Positions 34,887 through 43,604 of a stretch of 64,000 nt of DNA are shown piece by piece. Position 1 is the first letter of the stretch, and each line of letters starts with the position of its first letter. Position numbers and translations under genes: made by a program. Below the pieces are notes generated by a model that was not told the DNA's origin, did not search any database, and was given only the letters and a program-made list of their open reading frames with translations. The DNA is from Deltaproteobacteria bacterium GWB2_55_19 (GTDB lineage Bacteria; Desulfobacterota; GWC2-55-46), in assembly GCA_001797465.1 (NCBI GenBank), contig MGPQ01000019.1:83650-147649 (forward strand), read 5' to 3'.

Positions 34887-35666
34887 ATGCTCATAACCCT
34901 TACAACCGACTTCGGTCTCAAGGACCCCTACCAGGGCGCAATGAAGGGAGCAATACTCTCCGTAAACCCGGACGCCGGAATCGTGGATATCACGCACCTC
35001 GTCTCTCCGGGCGAGGTCATCGAGGGCGCGTTCGTGTTGTTGGAGTCCTACGGTTTCTTTCCGAAGGGCACGATACACGCGGGTGTCGTGGACCCGGGCG
35101 TGGGCGGGAAGAGGAGGCCGATACTCGTCGAGACCGAAAAATTCTTCTTCGTAGGGCCGGATAACGGCCTTTTCAGCCTCGTTCTGCGGAATGAGAAGGT
35201 TAAGAGGGTCGTACACCTTACGAAAGATAAATATTTTAGGAGCGAGGTCTCGAAGACCTTCCACGGCAGGGACATATTCGGGCCTGTTGCCGCGCATTTA
35301 AGCCTTGGCGTAAGCCCAGTTGAGTTCGGGGCAGAGATAACCGATATCCGGGAGATAAGCCTGCCAGGGCCATCGCGCGGAAATAGGGTTATTGCGGGCG
35401 AGGTTATATATATTGATTCCTTCGGGAACATAATAACGAACATCAATGGAGGCGACGCGCTCTCGTTCGGGCCAGACGCATGTGTGGAGCTTCATGGCAT
35501 TGGAATAGAGGGGCTCAAGAGGACGTATTCCGAGGCTGTCACCGGCTCTGCCCTCGCGCTCATAAGCAGTTTCGATTTCCTTGAGATAGCGGTAAACGCC
35601 GGAAACGCTGGAAAGACATTCAACGCCAGTGTGGGAGATAAGGTCTTATTAAGGGCAAAGGGATGA
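34887..35666 (+). CDS. SAM hydroxide adenosyltransferase (DUF62 family)
   Basis: 259 residues, full length. N-terminal block ITLTTDFGLKDPYQGAMKG, then VDITHLVSPGEVIEGAF, GVVDPGVGGKRRPI, FFVGPDNGLFS and FHGRDIFGPVAAHLS, all diagnostic of the S-adenosyl-L-methionine hydrolase/halogenase-like family. The C-terminal domain (GEVIYIDSFGNIITNI) completes the site. Bacterial members split SAM to adenosine and methionine using water. The physiological purpose is unclear. A single-gene transcript is likely. Confidence 0.93.
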   Translation: MLITLTTDFGLKDPYQGAMKGAILSVNPDAGIVDITHLVSPGEVIEGAFVLLESYGFFPKGTIHAGVVDPGVGGKRRPILVETEKFFFVGPDNGLFSLVLRNEKVKRVVHLTKDKYFRSEVSKTFHGRDIFGPVAAHLSLGVSPVEFGAEITDIREISLPGPSRGNRVIAGEVIYIDSFGNIITNINGGDALSFGPDACVELHGIGIEGLKRTYSEAVTGSALALISSFDFLEIAVNAGNAGKTFNASVGDKVLLRAKG

Positions 35667-36189
35667 GGGCCGTCATCTAGAGAGAGGGTATCGTCCGCCG
35701 CCTTCGTCGCGCTTATGCGTGCCTTCAGCGGGCTCAGGTTTGCAACCCGAACCCTTTAGTTCATGACACGAATAGCGCTCCTTCTGCTTAAGGCCTTTTG
35801 CGCCCTGCCGGGCTTTTTTCGGCATGGGGCTTCGCTCCCGCCGCCCTCCCCCTCCCGCTAGGCGCGGGGCCAGAGTTCTTCGGAAGCTATTAAGGTTAGT
35901 GTAACCTAATCGTCTCGATATGAGCTTTGCCCGTCCGGCGAGGACCATTCGCTCGCCTCTTAGGGCGCTTCGCGCCTTTTTACTTCCTCGGACGCTCACG
36001 CTTCGCGATATTGCTTCCTCCCTTAAGGTCGCTCACCCCATGCCTGGGGTTTCTGAAAAGAAAAAAGATTTGTTCCGTTTCACCAAAACACAGGCGCAGG
36101 GCGAAGAACGCATAAGGGAGGCGGAGGCGAGCGCGCCGGGGTGGATTAGACGCGTAGCGCTCAAAGGGGCGAGCGCGTGGGCGGGGGAG
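35667..36189. other. Repeat-rich gap before the YkvA duplication
   Basis: No gene supported. Bases 35730-35946 are a diverged inverted copy of the element at 36649-36863. The remaining part is GC-rich and gives meaningless frames on both strands. Confidence 0.6.
35730..35946 (+). repeat. Dispersed 215-bp repeat element, forward copy
   Basis: One end is GGGCTCAGGTTTGCAACCCG; the other is GAGCTTTGCCCGTCCGGCGA. Both ends, and a middle segment around CGCGGGGCCAG, are found in the opposite orientation at 36649-36863. The second end also appears in the 85-bp repeats at 32.6-32.7 kb. Confidence 0.75.
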
Positions 36190-36735
36190 GAAGAAAGCGT
36201 TAGGAGCCCCTGCGGATAAGTGCGCGGAGCGTGCAAAATGGCTTTGGGCAAAAAAAATAGTCTGACGAGCCGCAGTCGGGTCACGAATTAATGGGTTCAG
36301 GTTACAAACCTTAACCCGCTTATCCCCCCTCCACCATCCTCTCGCACTCCTCAATCACCTCTTTCGGTATCATCCTTATCGCGAAATAGAATAGCAGGGG
36401 CACGATTATGAGATCGTCTACGTGGCCTATTACCGGCAGGAAGTCGGGGATGAGGTCAAAGGGCATGAGCGTGTAGCCGATTGCGAGCGCGAGGAGGACC
36501 TTTGCGGCCTTTGGCGTCCGCTTGTCCTTCATGACGAGCTTGTAGACCTTTATCCTGGAGCGGAGCCCTTTAAGCCCCCTTATGAAGCGTCTTATGCCCA
36601 TGGTCTGATTCTAACATCACTTAAAAGGGCGTTCCATAGGGAATCGGCGGTCCTTGCCGGACGGGCAAAGCTCGTATCGAGACGACTTGATTACTCCTGC
36701 CCCGTGACACCCGAAGGACATTGGCCCCGCGCCGA
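36190..36735. repeat. Perfect 546-bp tandem duplication, unit 1
   Basis: The segment from 36190 repeats with a 546-bp period through 37282. It holds a whole ykvA-like gene and the end pieces of the dispersed element. Confidence 0.93.
36320..36601 (-). CDS. YkvA-family (DUF1232) membrane protein, copy 1
   Basis: 93 residues with the family core YTLMPFDLIPDFLPVIGHVD followed by a hydrophobic segment (DLIIVPLLFYFAIRMIP). The N-terminus is basic (GIRRFIRGLKGLRSRIKVYK). A small membrane-associated protein of unknown function. No clear ribosome-binding site is seen. Identical in sequence to the copy at 36866-37147. Confidence 0.85.
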   Translation of the reverse strand: MGIRRFIRGLKGLRSRIKVYKLVMKDKRTPKAAKVLLALAIGYTLMPFDLIPDFLPVIGHVDDLIIVPLLFYFAIRMIPKEVIEECERMVEGG

Positions 36736-36863
36736 GAAGAAAGCGTTAGGAGCCCCTGCGGATAAGTGCGCGGAGCGTGCAAAATGGCTTTGGGCAAAAA
36801 AAATAGTCTGACGAGCCGCAGTCGGGTCACGAATTAATGGGTTCAGGTTACAAACCTTAACCC
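36649..36863 (-). repeat. Dispersed 215-bp repeat element, reverse copy
   Basis: Inverted relative to 35730-35946. It begins with GGTCCTTGCCGGACGGGCAA and ends ACAAACCTTAACCC. It spans the junction of the tandem units, so recombination between copies of this element may have produced the duplication. A third, partial copy is at 37195-37282. Confidence 0.75.
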
Positions 36864-37282
36864 GCTTATCCCCCCTCCACCATCCTCTCGCACTCCTCAA
36901 TCACCTCTTTCGGTATCATCCTTATCGCGAAATAGAATAGCAGGGGCACGATTATGAGATCGTCTACGTGGCCTATTACCGGCAGGAAGTCGGGGATGAG
37001 GTCAAAGGGCATGAGCGTGTAGCCGATTGCGAGCGCGAGGAGGACCTTTGCGGCCTTTGGCGTCCGCTTGTCCTTCATGACGAGCTTGTAGACCTTTATC
37101 CTGGAGCGGAGCCCTTTAAGCCCCCTTATGAAGCGTCTTATGCCCATGGTCTGATTCTAACATCACTTAAAAGGGCGTTCCATAGGGAATCGGCGGTCCT
37201 TGCCGGACGGGCAAAGCTCGTATCGAGACGACTTGATTACTCCTGCCCCGTGACACCCGAAGGACATTGGCCCCGCGCCGAG
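36736..37282. repeat. Perfect 546-bp tandem duplication, unit 2
   Basis: Second unit. It ends with CCCCGCGCCGAG, the same bases that begin the junction at 36725-36736. Confidence 0.93.
36866..37147 (-). CDS. YkvA-family (DUF1232) membrane protein, copy 2
   Basis: Identical to the gene at 36320-36601 at the protein level and, by the 546-bp period, at the DNA level. Perfect identity means the duplication is very recent or an assembly artefact. Both copies would make the same product. Confidence 0.85.
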   Translation of the reverse strand: MGIRRFIRGLKGLRSRIKVYKLVMKDKRTPKAAKVLLALAIGYTLMPFDLIPDFLPVIGHVDDLIIVPLLFYFAIRMIPKEVIEECERMVEGG

Positions 37283-37371
37283 CGGTTTGACAGGCTTGAG
37301 CTTCAATGCTATGTTTCAGCGATGGACTTTCATTCGACCATGGACTTCGACAAAAGGCAGAGGGTGATCAG

Positions 37372-38256
37372 ATGAAGGTAGCCGGACTCGGGCAGTGCTC
37401 TCTCGACTATATTGCGTTCCTGGAGAGATATCCTCTTGAGGATACGAAGGAGGAGGCGAGGGCCCTCTTTATACAGGGCGGCGGCCCTGTGGCGACCGCG
37501 CTCGTCTCGCTTTCAAGGCTCGGCGTCGAGACTGAATTTTCAGGTGTCGTTTCCAATGACGACGCGGGAAGACTCATCATAAAGGGGCTGGAAGACGAGG
37601 GCGTCGGCACGAGGAACGTTAAGATCAGGAAGGGCGGAGCCTCGCAGACCGCTTTTATCGTTGTAAACGGCAAGACAGGGTCCCGCACGATCCTCTGGAA
37701 GAGGCCGACGGTACGCCCGTTAAAGGCAACGGAAGTGAGTGCCGCGTTTTTGAAGGGCGCGGATTGCCTCCTCCTGGACGGCCTTATGAAAGACGCCTCT
37801 TTGAAGGCCGCGAGTATTGCGAGACGCTTCAATATCCCTGTGGTGCTTGACGCCGGAAAGGTGAGGGACGGGATGCTCGACCTCGCGCGTCTTTCCGACT
37901 ATATCGTCGCCTCAGAGGAGTTCGCGAGAGACCTTAAGCAAAGCCCACGGGAGGCGCTCTTATCCCTGTCGGCATCGAACCCAAAGGCCGTGACAGTCAC
38001 ACTCGGCAAAAAGGGCTCCGTAACATGGCAGAATGGAAAGATATTCTCGCAGAAGGCCTTCAGGATAAAGGCCGTGGACACGACCGGCGCGGGCGACGTC
38101 TTCCACGGCGGGTACATATACGGCGTTTTACAAAAGTGGGATATAAGAAAGACGGTCGAGTTCGCCTCGGCGTTTGCGGCGCTCAAATGTCTCAAACCAG
38201 GCGGCAGGTCCGGCATACCCACCCTTAAAGAAACACTCAAGCTCGTCAAGAGATAG
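37372..38256 (+). CDS. PfkB-family carbohydrate kinase
   Basis: About 294 residues from the ATG at 37372. The longer frame from 37306 starts inside unrelated sequence. N-terminal GLGQCSLDYIAFLERYP, the GGGPVATALVSLSRLG glycine-rich motif and the C-terminal signature DTTGAGDVFHGGYIYG with its catalytic aspartate place it in the ribokinase/PfkB family. It phosphorylates a sugar or nucleoside; the substrate is not evident. It starts just after the repeat block. Confidence 0.9.
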   Translation: MKVAGLGQCSLDYIAFLERYPLEDTKEEARALFIQGGGPVATALVSLSRLGVETEFSGVVSNDDAGRLIIKGLEDEGVGTRNVKIRKGGASQTAFIVVNGKTGSRTILWKRPTVRPLKATEVSAAFLKGADCLLLDGLMKDASLKAASIARRFNIPVVLDAGKVRDGMLDLARLSDYIVASEEFARDLKQSPREALLSLSASNPKAVTVTLGKKGSVTWQNGKIFSQKAFRIKAVDTTGAGDVFHGGYIYGVLQKWDIRKTVEFASAFAALKCLKPGGRSGIPTLKETLKLVKR

Positions 38257-38306
38257 CCTGCCCCCTTCTGCAGGAAAATCAATAGTATGTTAAACTCATT
38301 CCAGAT

Positions 38307-39737
38307 ATGAAGGAATTCGATCTTGTCATCATAGGCGGCGGCGTAGCCGGGCTCGTCTCGGCCTCAGGCGCGGCACAGCTCGGAGCGCGCGTGGCGCTCG
38401 TGGATAAGACGTCGCTCGGCGGGGATTGTCTGCGCACCGGGTGCGTGCCGACGAAGAGGCTCGTCGCGTCCGCCAAGGTCGCCTCCCTCTTAAGGAGGGC
38501 CGGAGAGTTCGGGATAAAGACAGGGGCAGTCGAGGTAGACTTCCCCGCTGTCATGGACTCGATGAGGCGGACTCAAGACAGGATCGCAGAGAACGACGAC
38601 CCGGAGCGCTTCAGGCGTATGGGTGTGGAGGTCATATTCGGCGCCGGCAAATTCCTCGACCCGTACACTTTCGAGGCTGGGGATGTCAGGCTCAAGGGCC
38701 GGAGGTTCATAATAGCCACGGGCTCAAGCCCGTTAATCCCGCCTGTGACCGGACTCAAGGAGGCCGGCCCCCTTACCAATGAAACGGCGCTTGGATTAAA
38801 GAGGCTTCCTGCCTCCATCGTCATACTCGGCGGCGGGCCCATTGGCGTCGAGTTCGCTCAGATATTCGCGCGCCTCGGCTCGAAGGTCACGATAATAGAG
38901 AAGCACGGGCAGGTATTGCCGCGCGAGGAGAGCGAGCTCTCAGCGCTCCTTAAGGACTATCTTGCGGAAGACGGCGTAGAGGTCGTCTTCAACGCCGAGG
39001 TAAAAGAAGTAAAGACAGAGGGGGGAGTAAAGGCCATCTACACGCGCTCCCCTGCCGGGGAGCGCGTCTTCAGGGCCGAGGAGGTCATGGCCGCGACAGG
39101 CAGGAGGCCGAATGTTGAAGGGCTCGCGTTGGACGCCGCCAAGGTAGAGTTCGACGCGAGAAAGGGTATAAAGACCGACGATACATTAAGGACATCGCAG
39201 TCGCACATATACGCGGCGGGCGACTGTATAGGTTCGTTCGCCTTTACACACGTAGCCGAGTACCACGCGGGTATCGCGCTCGGCAACGCACTATTCCCGT
39301 TCTTTAAAAGAAAGCTCCAGCTCTCCGCCGTACCCTGGACGACATTTGCCGACCCTGAGCTTGCCAGAGTCGGCCTTACCGAGGACGAGGCGAGGGAAAG
39401 GCACTCTCATATAAAGGTATACAGGTTCCCGTTCGCATCCGTTGACAGGGCCGTGATAGAAGGCGAGGCAAAGGGCGTCATAAAGGTCGTCGCCGATAAA
39501 AAGTCCCGCATACTCGGCGCGCATATCCTCGGGCCCGGAGCCGGTGAACTCCTCCCGGAGTTCACCCTCGCCATGAGAAAATCCATCCCCGTAACAGACA
39601 TATCGAGGACCATCCATGTATACCCTACCCGCTCTATGGCGCTCAAAAGGGCGGCGGACGAGTATTACAAGGAGAGGCTCTTTACCGGGTGGTTCCCGAA
39701 GGCATCGAGGTTCCTCATAAGGAGGGGCCTCGGGTGA
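38307..39737 (+). CDS. FAD-dependent pyridine-nucleotide disulfide oxidoreductase (MerA/Lpd-like)
   Basis: 476 residues. FAD-binding GGGVAGLVSASGAAQLG, redox-active pair GGDCLRTGCVPTK (C-x4-C), NAD(P)-binding ILGGGPIGVEFAQIFARLG, second FAD motif IYAAGDCIG, and C-terminal dimer domain with the catalytic histidine segment HVYPTRS. It lacks a mercury-binding C-terminal cysteine pair and an HMA domain, so it is not a true mercuric reductase. Such enzymes are often found beside, or fused to, TVP38-type membrane proteins as here. Its stop overlaps the start of that gene. Confidence 0.92.
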   Translation: MKEFDLVIIGGGVAGLVSASGAAQLGARVALVDKTSLGGDCLRTGCVPTKRLVASAKVASLLRRAGEFGIKTGAVEVDFPAVMDSMRRTQDRIAENDDPERFRRMGVEVIFGAGKFLDPYTFEAGDVRLKGRRFIIATGSSPLIPPVTGLKEAGPLTNETALGLKRLPASIVILGGGPIGVEFAQIFARLGSKVTIIEKHGQVLPREESELSALLKDYLAEDGVEVVFNAEVKEVKTEGGVKAIYTRSPAGERVFRAEEVMAATGRRPNVEGLALDAAKVEFDARKGIKTDDTLRTSQSHIYAAGDCIGSFAFTHVAEYHAGIALGNALFPFFKRKLQLSAVPWTTFADPELARVGLTEDEARERHSHIKVYRFPFASVDRAVIEGEAKGVIKVVADKKSRILGAHILGPGAGELLPEFTLAMRKSIPVTDISRTIHVYPTRSMALKRAADEYYKERLFTGWFPKASRFLIRRGLG

Positions 39738-40405
39738 ACAGGGCAGGGATTAAGGTCCTCGCCCTTGCGGCCCTGCTTGCGGCGGTAATCGTCTCAGTCA
39801 GGGTCTTTGGGCTCGGCGATTACCTCGATGAGGAGCGGCTAAGGGTCTGGATAGCGTCCTTCGGCATATGGGGGCCGGTGGCGTATCTCGTTATCTACTC
39901 CATTGCCCCGTCGCTCATGGTCCCCGGCCTCCCCCTTACCGTAGCAGGCGGCATACTCTTCGGGCCTCTATGGGGGAGCGTATACACTATCATTGGCGCG
40001 ACTATTGGCGCCTCGATCGCCTTTCTCATCGCGAGGTACCTCGGCAGGGACTGGGTAAAGTCCAGGGTCGAGGGGTCGAGGCTTAAAGAGCTCGACAGAA
40101 AGGTCGGCGAAGAAGGCTGGAAGATAGTGGCATTCACGAGGCTCATCCCGCTTTTCCCCTACAACGCCCTCAACTACGCCTTTGGGTTGACCCGCGTAGG
40201 ATTCCTCGACTACCTCTGGGCGACCTTTGTCTTTATGATGCCAGGGGTCGTCGCCTATGTGGTCTTCTCAAGCTCCATACTCGACCTCTTCAGGGGGGTC
40301 TTGTCCCGGCAGTTAGTAATAGGGCTCGCGCTCGTCATAGCCGTATCTCTCATGCCAGTTATCTACAAGTGGCTAAGGGGGCGGAAAGACAAGATCGCGC
40401 CATAG
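39734..40405 (+). CDS. TVP38/TMEM64-family membrane protein
   Basis: 223 residues from a GTG overlapping the previous stop (GTGA), with AGGAGGGG upstream. Five to six membrane helices with the SNARE-associated (VTT) domain: GPVAYLVIYSIAPSLMVPGL, GGILFGPLWGSVYTIIGATI, FTRLIPLFPYNALNYAFGLT. Family members are thought to move lipids across membranes or act with membrane redox enzymes. The earlier ATG at 39689 lies inside the reductase gene and is less likely. Confidence 0.9.
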   Translation: MNRAGIKVLALAALLAAVIVSVRVFGLGDYLDEERLRVWIASFGIWGPVAYLVIYSIAPSLMVPGLPLTVAGGILFGPLWGSVYTIIGATIGASIAFLIARYLGRDWVKSRVEGSRLKELDRKVGEEGWKIVAFTRLIPLFPYNALNYAFGLTRVGFLDYLWATFVFMMPGVVAYVVFSSSILDLFRGVLSRQLVIGLALVIAVSLMPVIYKWLRGRKDKIAP

Positions 40406-40495
40406 TCGCGCAACTTGAAACCCCATTGATTCCGAGGGGTTATAGTATTAATTTGCCAACCCCGCGCCTTGCCTTGCCCCTTAACATTAAAAACA

Positions 40496-40525
40496 TTGAA
40501 CAGACAATCGGTTCTAAGGTAAAAT
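40496..40525 (+). promoter_or_regulatory. Promoter upstream of the candidate small RNA
   Basis: TTGAAC (40496-40501), an 18-bp spacer and TAAAAT (40520-40525). Confidence 0.5.
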
Positions 40526-40531
40526 CCCCGT

Positions 40532-40621
40532 GTCTTTAAGCAACGGGTAATGAGATGCTTAAGCTCCAAAAATTCTCTTTAAGAAAGGCAGGGCCTTATC
40601 CGGGTCCTGCTGTTTTTTTTT
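40532..40621 (+). ncRNA. Candidate small RNA or attenuated leader
   Basis: A region of about 90 bases between a promoter and an intrinsic terminator with no reading frame. It starts with a hairpin (CCCGT...ACGGG), then a self-complementary GCTTAAGC segment, and ends with a stem GCAGGGCC / GGTCCTGC (40588-40610) and ten T residues. It could be an independent small RNA, or a leader in which the terminator controls the HD-GYP regulator gene starting at 40656. Confidence 0.5.
40588..40621 (+). terminator. Intrinsic terminator of the candidate small RNA
   Basis: An 8-bp stem with one G-T pair, a loop of seven bases, and a run of T (40612-40621). The preceding protein gene ended 180 bases upstream. 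Confidence 0.8.
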
Positions 40622-40655
40622 AAGGCCTGACTCACATTTTGTCGCGCGGGGACAC

Positions 40656-41735
40656 ATGGAAGAGCGGAAAAGGTCCATATTCGTCGTAGACGACGAGGAG
40701 CCGATACGGAAGGTGCTCAATACCCACCTCTCAAAGGAGGGGTTCTCCGTCATCCAGACCTCCGGCGGCAACTCGGTCTTCGATACGCTGAAGAACAACT
40801 CGTTCGATATCGTAATAAGCGACATACGGATGCCCGAGGTCGACGGGATCAGGGTGCTTGAGTTCGTGAAGGCGAACTTCGACACGACCCCGGTCGTAAT
40901 GTTGACCGGCCTCACTGACGTAGCCGTCGCCGTAGAGGTCATGAAAAAGGGCGCTTTCGACTTCATTATGAAGCCGGTGAAGAAAGAGGACCTGATGGCG
41001 GTAGTCTCCAGGGCCCTTGTGAACAGGGACCTCCTTGAGAGGAACAAGGAGCTCGAGATGGAGAACCGGGAGTACCAGCTCTTCCTCGAGCAGAAGGTGC
41101 GGGAGAGGACGAGGGAGCTTAATTCCAAGGCAATGGAGCTCCAGAGGGCCTACGGGCTCCTGAAGTCCATGAACATCCAGCTCATAAAAGTGCTCGCCGA
41201 GACTATCGAGGCCAAGGACCGCCATACGAGCGGCCACTGCAACCGGATGAGGTCTCTCTGCGTCGAACTCGGGAGACTCGCGGGGCTCACCCCTGAGGAG
41301 CTTGAGACGATAGAGTACGCTTCGCTCCTTCACGACCTCGGGAAGATCGGCATAAGCGAGGCTGTGCTCAACAAGGAAGGCCCGTTGACCGCTGAAGAAT
41401 GCGTCCACATAAAGGCGCACACCGAGATAGGAGAGAAGATATTGAGCGGGGTGCCGCTCATGGAGCCCGTGGCTCGGATAATAGTCGCGCACCACGAGCA
41501 CTACGACGGCACGGGTTACCCGAGGAACCTCGCGGCAACGGAGATACCGCTCCCAGCCAGGATAATAGCCGTCGTCGACCTCTATGACGCGATGAGCTCG
41601 GACCGCCCGTACAGGAAGGGGCTCCCCCTCGAGACAGTCCTTGGTGAGATGAGGCGCGTCTCCGGCGCGCAACTCGACCCGGAGCTCGTCGACCTCTTCC
41701 TGGAGAACAAGGTCTATCACTGCAACAGGGGCTGA
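40656..41735 (+). CDS. Response regulator with HD-GYP phosphodiesterase domain
   Basis: 359 residues. Receiver at 1-120 (FVVDDEEPIRKVLN, phospho-acceptor in VISDIRMPEVDG, lysine in IMKPVKKEDL), a coiled coil (about 130-170), then a full HD-GYP domain: RHTSGHCNRM, ASLLHDLGKIGISEAVLNK, HTEIGEKIL, HHEHYDGTGYP, VDLYDAMSSDRPYRKG. All expected metal ligands are visible. RpfG-type: phosphorylation should control c-di-GMP breakdown. It precedes the heme sensor kinase at 41850 by 114 bases, making that kinase its likely partner. Confidence 0.94.
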   Translation: MEERKRSIFVVDDEEPIRKVLNTHLSKEGFSVIQTSGGNSVFDTLKNNSFDIVISDIRMPEVDGIRVLEFVKANFDTTPVVMLTGLTDVAVAVEVMKKGAFDFIMKPVKKEDLMAVVSRALVNRDLLERNKELEMENREYQLFLEQKVRERTRELNSKAMELQRAYGLLKSMNIQLIKVLAETIEAKDRHTSGHCNRMRSLCVELGRLAGLTPEELETIEYASLLHDLGKIGISEAVLNKEGPLTAEECVHIKAHTEIGEKILSGVPLMEPVARIIVAHHEHYDGTGYPRNLAATEIPLPARIIAVVDLYDAMSSDRPYRKGLPLETVLGEMRRVSGAQLDPELVDLFLENKVYHCNRG

Positions 41736-41849
41736 CCCTTCATTCCACCTGCCCCGGGCGCGGGGGGGGCGGACCCGCGGCTATTAAAGTTTTTCCGCGC
41801 GCCAGCCGATGCGGATGATACTGCAAAAGACCACTAAGGAGCGGCAACC

Positions 41850-43604
41850 ATGGTTAGGGTGAGGCCCATGCTTCACTATCTCGTCGTCGCGCTCATGGTC
41901 TTCATGATCGCCATCACGGCTATTTTCACCTATACGTCGCTTAACCTCAAGGACAGGGTTATATACAGGATAGTCCAGCAGACCGAGCTGACTTCAGAGC
42001 TCATCGCCCGCTCCGCGGTCGACATCATGAGCGGCGGCCACGCGGCGGGCAATTATTCGATGATACTCGCCAACAACAACCTCATAGGCGTCGATTACAT
42101 CGGGATATTTAGACTGAACGGCGGCGAGGCCTCTTTCGGCGGGGAGGTAGAGGGCCTCAGGAGGGACAGGATAGGCGAAGGGGAAAAGGCGGCCTTCATA
42201 AAGTCCATAGAGCAGATGGCGCCCATGGGTTTTTTTAACCGCGAGGAGTCGACGTATTCGCGTTACGTGCCTCTGAAGGCCGAGGGTGCGTGCCTCAGGT
42301 GCCATACGACCGATGGCGAGGTGTTGGGGGTCCTGAAGCTAAGGCTCTCCACCGAGTGGGACTTTGAGCTCCTGAACTACATGCGGACTCTCATCTGGGT
42401 CCTCGGGGCCATAGTAACTATCCCGGTCGGCGCGCTTTTCATAGCCGGGCTCGTCATCAGGGACAAGAACAGGATATACAAGCGGCTCGAGGAGAGGAGC
42501 GAGGACCTTAACAGGACCTTCAACGACTTGCGCGAAACAGAGTACTACCTCCAGATGATACTGGACAATTCCAAGGTCATCATAGTCACGACGGACACGG
42601 AGGGCAGGATCGTAAAGTTCAACCGGGAGGCGGAGCACCTCCTCGAATACAAAAAAGAGGAGGTCGTGGGAAAGGACGTCCTCATGATCTACGAGGCCCA
42701 CGGACAGAGGTCCGACGCCATGGACGGCGGCAGGCCCATAGGAGAGGAGGTCTGGGAGGTGAGGAACAGGGAGGTGAGGCTCCGCTCGAAGTCCGGCAGG
42801 GTGCTCCACGTGAGCCTGACCCTTTCCACCATGCTGAACGACAGGGGCGAGATCATAGGCACCGTCGGCATAGGCAAGGACATCTCCGAGCAGAAGATGC
42901 TCCAGTTCAAGATATTGCAATCCGAGAAGCTCGCCGGCATAGGCACGCTCGCCTCCGGCATCGCGCACGAGATAAACAACCCGCTCGCCGGGATACTCGG
43001 CATGGCTGAGGCGATAATGGACGAGGACGACATGGAGCTCATAAAGTCGCACACCAGGGATATCATACAGTACTCGGTGAACGCCCGCGACATAGTAAGG
43101 GAATTGTCGATCTATTCGAGGTCGGCGCAGAACATAGCCGAAGGGACAGTCGACCTCGCCGCGGTGCTCGATAACTCGGTCAAGATGGCGAGGCATTCGG
43201 CCTCGTTCGCGGGGATAGCGGTCTCTTCCGACCTCCGCAAGGACTGCCTCATAAACGGCAACCCCGTCGAGGTCCAGCAGGTCTTCGTGAACCTCATCGT
43301 AAACGCCCTCCACGCGATGGAGGGGGGCGGGACGCTCGGCCTCAAGTGCTGGAGGGAGGGGGAGTTCGTTAAGGCGCGGATAACGGACACCGGCGCCGGG
43401 ATACCTGATAAGCACCTCTCCCAGATATACGACCCGTTCTTCACGACCAAGCCCGTCGGCATGGGCACGGGGCTCGGGCTTTACGTGGTATACAGGATAG
43501 TCATGAAGCACGGCGGGGCGATAGACGCGGAGAGCGGGATTAATGAAGGGACTGCGTTCACGCTCCGGTTCCCGTACGCGGACCATGAGGGGGGAGAGGC
43601 ATAG
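41850..43604 (+). CDS. Sensor histidine kinase with periplasmic c-heme-type sensor and PAS domain
   Basis: 584 residues, AAGGAG upstream. A membrane segment at about 8-28, a periplasmic Tll0287/DUF3365-like domain (about 30-175) with a c-heme motif C148-L-R-C151-H152 near its end, and a second membrane segment (about 178-202). Then HAMP-like linker, PAS (MILDNSKVIIVTTDTEGRIV), HisKA with SGIAHEINNPLAGILG, and an ATPase domain (NLIVNALHAMEGGG, DTGAGIPDKHLSQIYDPFFT, GTGLGLYVVYRI). A covalently bound heme would let it sense redox state, O2 or NO. It abuts the porin gene, and a PstS-like protein follows. Confidence 0.92.
   Translation: MVRVRPMLHYLVVALMVFMIAITAIFTYTSLNLKDRVIYRIVQQTELTSELIARSAVDIMSGGHAAGNYSMILANNNLIGVDYIGIFRLNGGEASFGGEVEGLRRDRIGEGEKAAFIKSIEQMAPMGFFNREESTYSRYVPLKAEGACLRCHTTDGEVLGVLKLRLSTEWDFELLNYMRTLIWVLGAIVTIPVGALFIAGLVIRDKNRIYKRLEERSEDLNRTFNDLRETEYYLQMILDNSKVIIVTTDTEGRIVKFNREAEHLLEYKKEEVVGKDVLMIYEAHGQRSDAMDGGRPIGEEVWEVRNREVRLRSKSGRVLHVSLTLSTMLNDRGEIIGTVGIGKDISEQKMLQFKILQSEKLAGIGTLASGIAHEINNPLAGILGMAEAIMDEDDMELIKSHTRDIIQYSVNARDIVRELSIYSRSAQNIAEGTVDLAAVLDNSVKMARHSASFAGIAVSSDLRKDCLINGNPVEVQQVFVNLIVNALHAMEGGGTLGLKCWREGEFVKARITDTGAGIPDKHLSQIYDPFFTTKPVGMGTGLGLYVVYRIVMKHGGAIDAESGINEGTAFTLRFPYADHEGGEA

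Noticed and set aside
35667..37371. Insertion sequence or integron in the repeat block
   Set aside because: No transposase or integrase frame, and no terminal repeats bounding a coding unit; the repeats are better explained as a non-autonomous family plus a tandem duplication.
38307..39737. Mercuric reductase (merA) call
   Set aside because: The redox CxxxxC is present, but the C-terminal cysteine pair, the HMA domain and other mer genes are absent.
40731..41720. 329-residue minus-strand frame opposite the HD-GYP regulator
   Set aside because: Antisense shadow of a gene with intact receiver and HD-GYP motifs.
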